From assembly GCF_005930355.1 (NCBI RefSeq), contig NZ_VDBO01000001.1:1667403-1731402 (forward strand): DNA of 64,000 nucleotides, in the 5' to 3' direction. Below the pieces are notes generated by a model that was not told where the DNA came from, did not search any database, and was given only the letters and a program-made list of their open reading frames with translations. This DNA comes from Paenibacillus sinopodophylli (lineage in GTDB: Bacteria; Bacillota; Bacilli; Paenibacillales; Paenibacillaceae). Position numbers and translations under genes: made by a program. Positions 54,228-63,300 of this stretch are shown in pieces; within the stretch, counting starts at the first letter, position 1; each line of letters starts with the position of its first letter.

Positions 54228-55151
54228 TTATCCTTTCGACTCGTAATGTACCCATGCCGACGACGTTTTGAAGACCAATGCAGTTAAGATGGCGACAATT
54301 ACGAGCAAGAAACAAGAAAGCGCTGCTGCGTAACCCATGTCAAGAAACTCGAATCCTTGTCGGTATACATGAAGTTGATAAAATAAGGTGCGATCCAGCG
54401 GACCGCCGTCGGTAATGATGAGTCCTTGTGTAAAGGTCATAAATCCACCTATGATCTGCATGACAAGGTTGAATAAAATAATCGGCGTTAGCAGCGGAAG
54501 TGTAATTTTGACAAACCGCTGAAAGGCATTCGCACCGTCCACAACCGCTGCCTCGTAATAAGAATCGGGAATGTTTTTTAATCCCGCAAGAAAAATAATC
54601 ATGGGAGACCCGAATTGCCAAATCGCCATAAGGATAAGCGACCATAGTGCGGTATCAGGATGAGCGATCCATGATACGTTCGGCCGAAATCCGAATACTG
54701 CCTCAATGACCGCATTCACGGCTCCGTTCAATCCGAATAATTGCCCCCACATAACAGCAACTGCTACGCTGCCTCCGATAATCGAAGGAATGTAGAAAGC
54801 TGTTCGATATAGTCCAACGAACCTAATCTTCATATTCAGCAATATCGCAATCAATAATGCGAATATGAGACGAAGCGGTATGGCTGTCAGAACGTAGATG
54901 AAGGTAACTTTCAGACTCGTCAAAAACTTATCATCCGCTGTGAACATGCGAATGAAATTGTCTAAACCCGTCCATTTCGGTGACGATAATAAATCATATT
55001 TAGTAAAAGTAAAGTAAAATAAACATATAAACGGAATTGCCGTAAATGCGATAAAACCAATAATCCAAGGCAAAATAAATAAGTAGCCCGCTCCGTTCTC
55101 ATTACCGCTCGACTTTCTAATTTGTTGTGCCATCATTGTCACCATACCCAT
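54228..55151 (-). CDS. Carbohydrate ABC permease, MalF type
   Basis: The 307-residue protein has six spans beginning at about 25-47 (FILPWIIGFIAFTAIPFICLF). The EAA loop is YEAAVVDGANAFQRFVKITLPLLTP. Several start codons are possible (ATG 55151, 55145, 55136, 55133) and no strong site decides; the later ATGs are better spaced from a weak GGTG. It pairs with the MalG-type permease downstream and the binding protein upstream. Confidence 0.92.
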   Translation of the reverse strand: MGMVTMMAQQIRKSSGNENGAGYLFILPWIIGFIAFTAIPFICLFYFTFTKYDLLSSPKWTGLDNFIRMFTADDKFLTSLKVTFIYVLTAIPLRLIFALLIAILLNMKIRFVGLYRTAFYIPSIIGGSVAVAVMWGQLFGLNGAVNAVIEAVFGFRPNVSWIAHPDTALWSLILMAIWQFGSPMIIFLAGLKNIPDSYYEAAVVDGANAFQRFVKITLPLLTPIILFNLVMQIIGGFMTFTQGLIITDGGPLDRTLFYQLHVYRQGFEFLDMGYAAALSCFLLVIVAILTALVFKTSSAWVHYESKG

Positions 55152-55200
55152 CTACGGCCGATTCCTTGAAAAAATCCCAAGAAACCGGCCGCTTTGTTTA

Positions 55201-56538
55201 TTACTTCTTATGTTTTGCGACTATTCCTGCTGCATCCTTCTGAAGCTTCGCATACGCATCTTGAATGGAAATGTGATCATACATAATTTGCTGCTCCAAA
55301 TCGATCATTAAAGCCTCAATTTCCGTAGACCCTGTAGGTGCGGGTGGATCAAGTGGACCGCTATGCTCAGTCACTATATCCATGTATTCAACAACTGCTT
55401 TCATGTCAGGCTCGAACTGCTCGGCTAAGGATGCGCGCACTTGGCTCGTAATCGGCATGCCCCGATTCGCGTTCAGCACTTTGTTCGCTTCAATATCGTT
55501 AACAAAATAACTAATGAACTTCGCCGCTGCTTCCTTGTTGGATGAATTAGCGGATATGGAGAAGTGCAGGCCTGGACGTACGTCCATCGCCTTATCTGAG
55601 TTCGGTCCCGGCATAAGAATCATCTGGAGCGGTCGTCCTGCCGCCTTCACGATACCAGGGTACTGATTCGTATATGCAACCATGACAGCCGATTGGCCTT
55701 TCACCAAAAATGACTCCTCTGGGTTTTTCACCGACATCGAGGCATCCATTTTTGGAATCAACCCCTCTTTAGCCCATTGTTTTCGATAAGTAAAGAAATC
55801 CGAATATACTTTTTCATCAAAGCCTATTCCTGTTTCTTCTGCGCTAACCGTCTGACCGAACTGGCGAGCATAATAAGGGAGGGCAAAGGTTACGTTGAAC
55901 AAATCTTCAGCGCCGTAGTAGCCAGTAACTTCCTTCAGCTTTTTCAAATCTTCATAAAGTGCTTCCCAATTGGCGTATCCGCCTTCTGGAATGGTAAGTC
56001 CGGCCTTCTCGTAGGCGGCAGGGTCTACGATCATCGTCCTTGCGTTAACTCCAAGAGGAATACCATATATTTTGCCGTCTGACGCTTTTCCGCCCGACAG
56101 TGTGCTTTCTCCGATATTGGATACGTCGATGATACCGCTCTCGATATACGAATCCAAAGGTTCTACCAATCCCTTGTCCATAAACTGATTGGCATCGCTT
56201 GCACCTACATAAAACTGAAAAATGTCAGGCATGTTATTCGAAGCAGCCAGCAATGTGAGCTTCTGATAATAACCATCAAAGCCTTGGTATTCAGGTGAGA
56301 AAGTTACTCCCGGATTAGCCTCTGCATACATGTTGAGAACTTTTGATGTTATATCGTGGCGATCTTGATTCCCCCACCAAATTACGCGAAGGTCTGCCGC
56401 TTTCGTACCATTGCCTTCTGTATCTTTAACCGTTTCTGTCGATGCAGGTTTTTCGCCCGAATTACCGCCCGAACATCCTGCAAGCGCAAGTACGCATGCT
56501 AGCACCAAGAGCATCATTACCGAAAAACGTCTTTTCAT
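55201..56538 (-). CDS. Sugar ABC transporter solute-binding lipoprotein
   Basis: The 445-residue protein starts at ATG 56538 with AAAGGGG upstream. A lipoprotein signal ends LALAGC. The mature protein is an extracellular family 1 (MalE-like) binding protein: LRVIWWGNQDRHDITSKVLNMYAEANPGVTFSPEYQGFDGYYQKL and ISYFVNDIEANKVLNANRGMPITSQV. It differs in type from the two Lpl-like binding proteins of the first glycan locus. It should capture glucuronoxylan-derived oligosaccharides if the two hydrolases are a guide. Confidence 0.93.
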   Translation of the reverse strand: MKRRFSVMMLLVLACVLALAGCSGGNSGEKPASTETVKDTEGNGTKAADLRVIWWGNQDRHDITSKVLNMYAEANPGVTFSPEYQGFDGYYQKLTLLAASNNMPDIFQFYVGASDANQFMDKGLVEPLDSYIESGIIDVSNIGESTLSGGKASDGKIYGIPLGVNARTMIVDPAAYEKAGLTIPEGGYANWEALYEDLKKLKEVTGYYGAEDLFNVTFALPYYARQFGQTVSAEETGIGFDEKVYSDFFTYRKQWAKEGLIPKMDASMSVKNPEESFLVKGQSAVMVAYTNQYPGIVKAAGRPLQMILMPGPNSDKAMDVRPGLHFSISANSSNKEAAAKFISYFVNDIEANKVLNANRGMPITSQVRASLAEQFEPDMKAVVEYMDIVTEHSGPLDPPAPTGSTEIEALMIDLEQQIMYDHISIQDAYAKLQKDAAGIVAKHKK

Positions 56539-56710
56539 TTTTTAGCGCCCCTTTGTTTGGATTGTTGTGAGTGATGAACGGATTTGCGTATCCAGGCCTG
56601 GACTTACACCAATCGCTCTACTTATAAAATACATCCTGCGAACAATTGACGACATGGAAAAAATAGAGGTTCTTCTTGAAAAAAATCGACCAATATGTCT
56701 AAAGACCGAT

Positions 56711-58270
56711 TTAATTCGTATTTCGCCTGTTGGCTCCTACATATTCAGTTGGCGTCATTCCCGTATATTTCTTGAACACTTTGCTGAAATACTGTGCGTC
56801 TTCAGGATAACCTGCTATAACGGCAATGTCGTATATCCTTAGCTCGTTTTCCTGCTCCATATATTTTTTGGCAAGCTCCATTCGCAATTGAACGAGATAG
56901 TTGGAAAATTTGTTTTCCATCCGCTTCGCGAACAGCTTCCCCAGATAGTCCACGTTGACATACAGAAGCTCGTTCGCAATCCACTTTAAGGACAATTCCG
57001 GGTTACTTACATTTTCGCCAACGATTTGCAAAACAGAATCGATCAGATCATTTTGCTTCTTCGCCGCTAGTCCTGAATTTCGTTTGGCCAGCTCAATGGC
57101 CGTTTCCTCTAGAAACTGAAATGCCCCTCGCAAGGATGCTATCTCATACAAAATAGGAATTTTCGGGACGAATTCATCCAGTCCTTCCTCCGTTTGCCTA
57201 ATCACAGTTAGAAACAGATCCAGGCAAAAATGCTTGGCTTCTTTCCGATCAAAAAGACCCGTCTCAAAGGAACGAATAGCATGTTGTATCGTATCTTCAA
57301 CCAAGTCTAAGCGCCCTGATTGAACGGCTGATGTCAGCCGTTCCGACAAGATGGCCGAATCTACCGGAAGACTTCTCCCGGCGGTCAACACATCCTGCGG
57401 CGTAACAATGTATCCCTCCTGGAAGGCAGATCCCAAACTCAAACAATGCTTCACACGCTCATACATAGGGCGAATGTTATAGAAACCGCCTTCATCGCTA
57501 ATCGCGACAATCAATTCAAGCTTGTAATAAGCTTTGTATATTCGTTGTACCAGCTTAACCTTCTCTGATAACGGCAAAAAATCATCAGAGCTGACGAGCA
57601 GCAATACGTGGTCTTGAACGATAGTCGTCAAATACGCACCACCTGCCTCGAACACTTCTTCCGCAATATTTTTAAGGGCAAATTTCTGGAAATACTCGGT
57701 TGTTTCTTGAAATGTAAACAGCAGCAGTTTAAACATTTGCTGCCTTATCATGAACAAATCCATAAAGTAGTCGCAGTCCTGCTTATTGTAAATACCCGTT
57801 AGGACAATATCCCGCAGCAGTTGGTCCTTCACATGAGGCAGCACCTTGCTGAAATCGCTTTGCAGCCGTTCATAAAATTGCTGTTGCTCTGCTCTTTCTT
57901 CCAGCTCTACAACGACTTGCTGGAGCACTTCCAAGATTTTCACCTCGTTAGACGGCTTTAGAAGATAATGCTTTACACCATGCGTCATGGCTACACTTGT
58001 ATAGTCATAATCCCCATACCCAGATAACACAATGTATTCGGTTCGTGGAGACTCCTCCTTCAGCAGTTCAATCAAACGCAGTCCATCCATAAGCGGCATT
58101 CGGATGTCGGTGATGACAATATCAGCGGGCTCCTGTCGCAAGCGGTTCAGCGCTTCCTCCCCATTGCTAGCAGTGCCTAACAATTCAAAACCGTAGCTTT
58201 CCCATACGATCAACTTCGCGATACTTTCTCTTGCAAGCTTCTCATCATCTACGATCAACACTTTATACAT
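56711..58270 (-). CDS. AraC-type response regulator (YesN family)
   Basis: The frame opens at 58378, but GGAG nine bases before ATG 58270 (MYKVLIVDDEK) fixes the start; 519 residues. The receiver domain has D8/D9, phosphoacceptor D55 (IVITDIRMP) and K in YLLKPS. A long linker is followed by two AraC helix-turn-helix motifs (LSLKWIANELLYVNVDYLGKLFAKR; RIYDIAVIAGYPEDAQYFSKVFKKYTGMTPTEY). It overlaps the kinase gene by 8 bases, an intact YesM/YesN pair, and should activate the import and hydrolase genes directly downstream. Confidence 0.94.
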   Translation of the reverse strand: MYKVLIVDDEKLARESIAKLIVWESYGFELLGTASNGEEALNRLRQEPADIVITDIRMPLMDGLRLIELLKEESPRTEYIVLSGYGDYDYTSVAMTHGVKHYLLKPSNEVKILEVLQQVVVELEERAEQQQFYERLQSDFSKVLPHVKDQLLRDIVLTGIYNKQDCDYFMDLFMIRQQMFKLLLFTFQETTEYFQKFALKNIAEEVFEAGGAYLTTIVQDHVLLLVSSDDFLPLSEKVKLVQRIYKAYYKLELIVAISDEGGFYNIRPMYERVKHCLSLGSAFQEGYIVTPQDVLTAGRSLPVDSAILSERLTSAVQSGRLDLVEDTIQHAIRSFETGLFDRKEAKHFCLDLFLTVIRQTEEGLDEFVPKIPILYEIASLRGAFQFLEETAIELAKRNSGLAAKKQNDLIDSVLQIVGENVSNPELSLKWIANELLYVNVDYLGKLFAKRMENKFSNYLVQLRMELAKKYMEQENELRIYDIAVIAGYPEDAQYFSKVFKKYTGMTPTEYVGANRRNTN

Positions 58271-60011
58271 AGCTGTCTTCTCCTTTTGGTATCGTAATTC
58301 GAATGCTTGTCCCTTCCGACAGAGCACTCTCGATTTCAAAATGGTAACGCTCTCCGTAAATAATCTGCAATCGGTCATATATATTTTTCAAGCCGATTCC
58401 CGTTCCTTTCGCTTCGACGTTAAATTGTCGCAGAGCTTCTAAGAAAGTCATATCCATCCCAGGACCGGTATCCGAAATAATAAAGGTCAATTCCTGATTT
58501 TCTTCGTCGATTTCCGCTTTTATCGCAATTCGACATACATCGATCATTTGGTCAACTGCATGATGAATCGCATTTTCGACAATAGGCTGCAGCGTAAACT
58601 TGGGTATCTGAGATGCCATAACCTCTTCCGGAACGTCTACTACAAATTCGATTTTGTCCGCATAACGCACCTTCTGAATATACATGTAGCCTTCGATTAG
58701 CTCGAGTTCCTCTCTGATCGTAACCATCGTCCGTTTATCGTCTATGGAAACCCGGAATATTCGGCTTAGCGACTCAACCATCGTCGATATAATCTCGTCA
58801 TTATTCGATCTCGCCATCCAGTTAATGGAGCTTAACGTATTATAAAGAAAGTGCGGATTAATTTGCGCTTGTAACGCTCGATATTCCGTGTCTTTTATTA
58901 CGATCTGTTTTTTATAGTTTTCATCGATAAGCTGTTCAATATTTCGAACCATGTTTTGAAATCTTTTGTGCAAATAGCCGATCTCATCCATTCGCGGGAC
59001 AGAATTAGTCTCAAGGGTCGATACGCTCCAATCGCCTTTCTCCACATTCCGCATCTGATTTGTTAATAAAACGATTGGTCTAGTCAATGTTCGCGCGAAC
59101 ATGTAGCTTATTACGGATGCCACGGCTACCATGATTACTACAATAGTAATAATCGTATTGCGCACAGCCCTTTTCTTTTGGAAAATATCATCGTAAGGAG
59201 TAAGACTAATGTACTTCCACCCCGTAGAGGATGATCGCGTATAGGCTAAGAAATAGGTTTTGCCCTCGATTTTTTCAAGAAGAAACCCTTGTTCTTCAGG
59301 GAACTGAACCGATTCAATCGAAAAGCTCTTGAACGCTTCCCCATTGGGACGATACAGCACCCCTGAATTCGAAATGACAAACAATTGTGCAGACTGGTTC
59401 ATTGTCGGCCGGAAATGCCTTTCGACCAAACCGTCGTAATCGACGCGAAAAATAAGTGTACCGAGCGGTTCCAGAATCGGATCAAATATGGAACGGATTT
59501 CTCTGGCTGAGATTAAGTCATCCCCTGATTCAATCCATACACCTGCGCCCTCCCTGAGATGGGCCTTGTCAACGATGTCCTGCACTAACTTCTCGTCGTT
59601 CGTTACGTTATTTTGTCCGACAAAAAAGTTGTACCCTTCTGTATTTAGAAAGCGGATGGAAGAAATGCTCTTCTCCGTTAACATGTATTGAAGAACTTTG
59701 CTCTTGAAATCCGTCATTCTTCTTACACGTTCATAAGACGATAATACTCCCCTTATATTGATTAGCTGCTCCTGAATACGAGAATCAAGCGCCATGTTCA
59801 CGGATAGCTTCTCAATATTTCCGATCTCATTCTCGATTCCCGACACCGATAAATTCATCGCCCGTGAGGCGTGATCATACAGCATTTCATCGTAAGTTTT
59901 GAACGATAGCGTCATAGCGACAACGAAGCCAGCGCACACGATTCCAGTGAGGAGCAGCATAATGAGAATTAATTTATGCTTTATTTTCATTCTGTTTACC
60001 ATTTTGAGCAT
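58263..60011 (-). CDS. YesM-type sensor histidine kinase
   Basis: ATG 60011 (MLKMVNRMKIKHK, 582 residues) is set by AAGGAGG. Two membrane helices (about 12-34 and 285-310) bracket a ~250-residue extracellular Cache-like sensor. A HAMP region (SVPRMDEIGYLHKRFQNMVRN) leads to the phospho-site RALQAQINPHFLYNTLSSIN. The ATPase domain includes QPIVENAIHHAV, FIISDTGPGMD and GTGIGLKNIYDRL. It is the first gene of the second glycan locus. Confidence 0.94.
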   Translation of the reverse strand: MLKMVNRMKIKHKLILIMLLLTGIVCAGFVVAMTLSFKTYDEMLYDHASRAMNLSVSGIENEIGNIEKLSVNMALDSRIQEQLINIRGVLSSYERVRRMTDFKSKVLQYMLTEKSISSIRFLNTEGYNFFVGQNNVTNDEKLVQDIVDKAHLREGAGVWIESGDDLISAREIRSIFDPILEPLGTLIFRVDYDGLVERHFRPTMNQSAQLFVISNSGVLYRPNGEAFKSFSIESVQFPEEQGFLLEKIEGKTYFLAYTRSSSTGWKYISLTPYDDIFQKKRAVRNTIITIVVIMVAVASVISYMFARTLTRPIVLLTNQMRNVEKGDWSVSTLETNSVPRMDEIGYLHKRFQNMVRNIEQLIDENYKKQIVIKDTEYRALQAQINPHFLYNTLSSINWMARSNNDEIISTMVESLSRIFRVSIDDKRTMVTIREELELIEGYMYIQKVRYADKIEFVVDVPEEVMASQIPKFTLQPIVENAIHHAVDQMIDVCRIAIKAEIDEENQELTFIISDTGPGMDMTFLEALRQFNVEAKGTGIGLKNIYDRLQIIYGERYHFEIESALSEGTSIRITIPKGEDSYV

Positions 60012-60366
60012 ATGGCCCTCCTTAAGTTCATCCATTATTCCTTTTGCCTTCTGATGTTTATCGTCCCGAATTTTAATTTTCGTTCGTATGTTTAAACCTC
60101 ACCAGAGTAGGTAGCGCTTTCATTAAGAACTTCCGCTTATTTGTTCATTCAGTATGATATCGTAATGCGAAGCTTGTCAATGCAGCCATCCTTGGATGAC
60201 ATGCACTGACCCATCACTTATTGAAGAACATATTAGTTAATCATAGACGACAAATAGCGCCGCAGGCGTAAGTGCCTGTGGCGCTATTTTAGCAATGGAC
60301 CACAATGGTTTCAGTTCATTTCTTTGCCATTATGAGATGTTCCCCAACCTGAGTATCAACACTGTA
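60012..60366. promoter_or_regulatory. Upstream region of the second glycan locus with cre-like site
   Basis: AGGTAGCGCTTTCAT at 60109-60123 differs from the CcpA consensus core at about one position and lies ~100 bp upstream of the kinase start. A hairpin terminator at 60253-60290 separates this region from the SLH protein gene. No other feature was recognised. Confidence 0.55.
60253..60290. terminator. Terminator after the SLH protein gene
   Basis: AAATAGCGCC-GCAGGC and GCCTG-TGGCGCTATTTT form a long stem with a 6-base loop and T/A flanks on both strands. It terminates the minus-strand SLH gene. Confidence 0.82.
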
Positions 60367-63300
60367 TTATTTCGTTTCCTGTGCCAATACTTTCAGCAGA
60401 ACCGTCACTGCCTCAGCTCTTGTTGCAAGGTCTTTAGGGGCAAATTCATTATTGCCTTTTCCTTGCATTAGACCTGACTGCTTCATGAAAGCAATACTGC
60501 CGATCGCCCATGTCGGAATGCTTTCATCATCAGCAAATCCAGTTATCGCATTCGCTTCACTAGCGTGACTTAATGCGATCGCGACCATTGCTGCCATCTC
60601 GGCACGTGTAATTTGTGCGTTCGGACGGAAGCTTCCATCCTCGTAACCGTTAATAATACCTGCTTGCAGAGCTTGTCCAACTGCTTGCTGAGCCCATGCC
60701 CCAATACTTGCTGTATCCGTGAAAGTCAAAGCCTTTCCTTCAACCTGTGGCTTCAGCATGTTCATCAGCATCACAACAAATTCTGCGCGCGTTACAATTT
60801 CACTCGGTTTAAACGTACCATCTAGGTAGCCATTCACGATACCGCTGCTAACCGCTTGCTTAATATTTGCCTCTGCCCAATGTCCAGAAATATCGCTAAA
60901 GCTAACGTTCACTGCATTAGTATCCACAGCGAGTACCGCAAACTTCGTAAAGTGATTAACCGTTACGGTAATTGTATTGCCGCTTACTTTGCTGCCTATG
61001 ACCTCAACCCATATCTTTTTCACTTCGTCATAGTAGAATATAGCAGCTCTTTGGTTATTCGTTAGGCTTGTCGGATTGAAGACGAGGCTCAGCGAAACCG
61101 GCTTATTGAAGTTCTCTGAAAAGTTTTTCAGTATTTCGAAAACGGAGCTTAGCAGAATCTCTTCCTTCGTTAGCAAGCTCTGCGTATTCTGTACTTTCTC
61201 AATCGTAACTTTCAGTTCTTTGCCTGTCGCATCCTCAGGAATAGCAATTGATGCGTCATCGCCTAAGCTAACTTTGCCTGCACTGCCAGCTGGGACTGTA
61301 ATTGAACCATTTGTAGATGTGACGGTTTCAATCGGTTTTGGTGTTGTGACAGCTGTTGATGATGGTGTCGTTGGTACCGTTACAGGTGTCGGTGATGGAC
61401 CGTCTGTTGGCGGTGCAGCATTCACTGTCACTACATACGTAACCTTCGTAATTCCATCTTGTGCTGTGACGATTACCTTTATACCCGTTGCCAAAGCTGT
61501 TGCTACAGTTGTCCCATCAGCTTCAAACACTCCGAACGATGCTTGTGCTGCTGGCGTAATTGCATTCACAACAGCAGTTAACGTCGTTCCGAATGGTATG
61601 CCCGTAATCGTTTCATTGGCAGTTCCACCTATGCTCACTGTACCTATAGTCGATGTCAGCGTTGCCGCCGTACTCGCCGGTGCAGTTGCTGGGAATACCG
61701 CTGTTACAACGCCTGTATTCGCTGCATGAGTTGCTGTTGCTCCAGCTACAGTAAAGCTGTTCGCTTCCACACCTGTTAATGTGTATCCAGCCTTTGGTGT
61801 AATCGTAATCGTTGCTGTATAAGCTGTATTTGGCGCATATTGTACAGCTTCCGGCGACCAATTAATTGCGGCTGTGTACGCTGTTGTTTCCACTAGAGTC
61901 GTTACGGGAATTTCGCCGTATACAGGTGCCGTTACACCTGTGATCGCTGTTGCAGAAATAACGGTCGCTGTTGCTGGAAATACCGCTGTAACAACGCCTG
62001 TCTCCACATTATTTGTTGTGGATGTCGCTCCTTGTACGGTATAGAAGTCTTCATCCACACCTGTTAATGTACGCCCTGGTTTAGGCGTGATTGTTATGGC
62101 TGCTGTATATGCAGTATTGCCAGCAAATGTACTGCCTGCAGGCAACCAAGTAATCGTCGCTGTATAATCATCCGTTTCCGGCAGCTCAGCTACTGGTGTT
62201 TCTCCTGTTACTGGTACAGTAACACCAGCAATGGCTGACGTTGTGATTGTCGCAGCTGTTGCTGGGAATACCGCCGTAACAACACCCGAATCCGCAGCAC
62301 TAGTTGTCGTTATTGCTCCAGCTACAGTAAAGAAGTCTTCCGCTACGCCAGTTAATGTATAGCCTTCTTTTGGTGAAACAGTAATGGTTGCCGTATAAGC
62401 TGTATAGGTCGAGAAAGTGACAGAAACAGGTGACCAGGCAATCGTTGCTGTGTATTCACTTGTATCTGTCAAAGTTGTTACAGGTACAGCTCCCGCCTCT
62501 GGAACCGTTATGCCAGCAATGGTTGCCGTTGTAATGGTCGCAGCTGTTGCTGGGAATGCTGCTGTTAAACCACCTGAACCCGCTTCATTGGATGCTTGTG
62601 CTCCAGCAACCGTATAGTAGTCATCGGTTACACCAATTAATGTGTATCCTTCTTTCGGAGTAAGAGAGACAGTAGCTGTATACGCTGTGCTAGGAGCAAA
62701 GGTTGTATGAACTGGTGACCAGTTAACCGTTGCTGTGTAAGCTGGTGCGTCCAGCTCAGTTACTGGCGTCGCTCCTGCTACGGGCACCGTTACTCCAGTA
62801 ATGGCTGCAGCAACTGTGGCATCTGTTGCTGGGAACAGTGCTGTAATAATGCCTGCATCCGCATCATTCGATGCTGTTGCTCCATAGACTTCGAATAAAT
62901 CCTCCGTTACGCCTGTTACTGTATATCCATTCTTCGGCGTAATCGTTATGGTTGCTGTATAAGCTGTATTCGTAGCAAATGTGCTATGTGCAGGTAACCA
63001 AGCAATCGTTGCTGAGTACTCGGTCGTATCCGCTAATGTTGCTACCGGTGTTTCACCTGCTGCTGGCACCGTTACTCCATTAATCTCAGAGCTAGTAATG
63101 GTGACGAGCTTGATATTCTCTGCAATAACATTCAATACTTGTTCGTAAGATGCCGGTTGATCGCTTGTTTCCGCTGTTCGTACATAAATCTGATCTCCTG
63201 CGCTGACAGAAATATTGTCCACGCTTGTTTCATCAGCATTAACCGCTGCGTATGAGCCCTCATTAATTTTATACTCCAGCTCATCTGTCATATCGATTAA

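Noticed and set aside
61076-61729. 217-codon plus-strand frame with V/T/A-rich composition
   Set aside because: Antisense of the repetitive SLH protein; valine and threonine runs mirror its Asn/Ala/Thr codons.
61660-63096. Regular DNA repeats that could be mistaken for a CRISPR-like array
   Set aside because: Units are ~287 bp, in frame and protein-coding, without short identical repeats and unique spacers.
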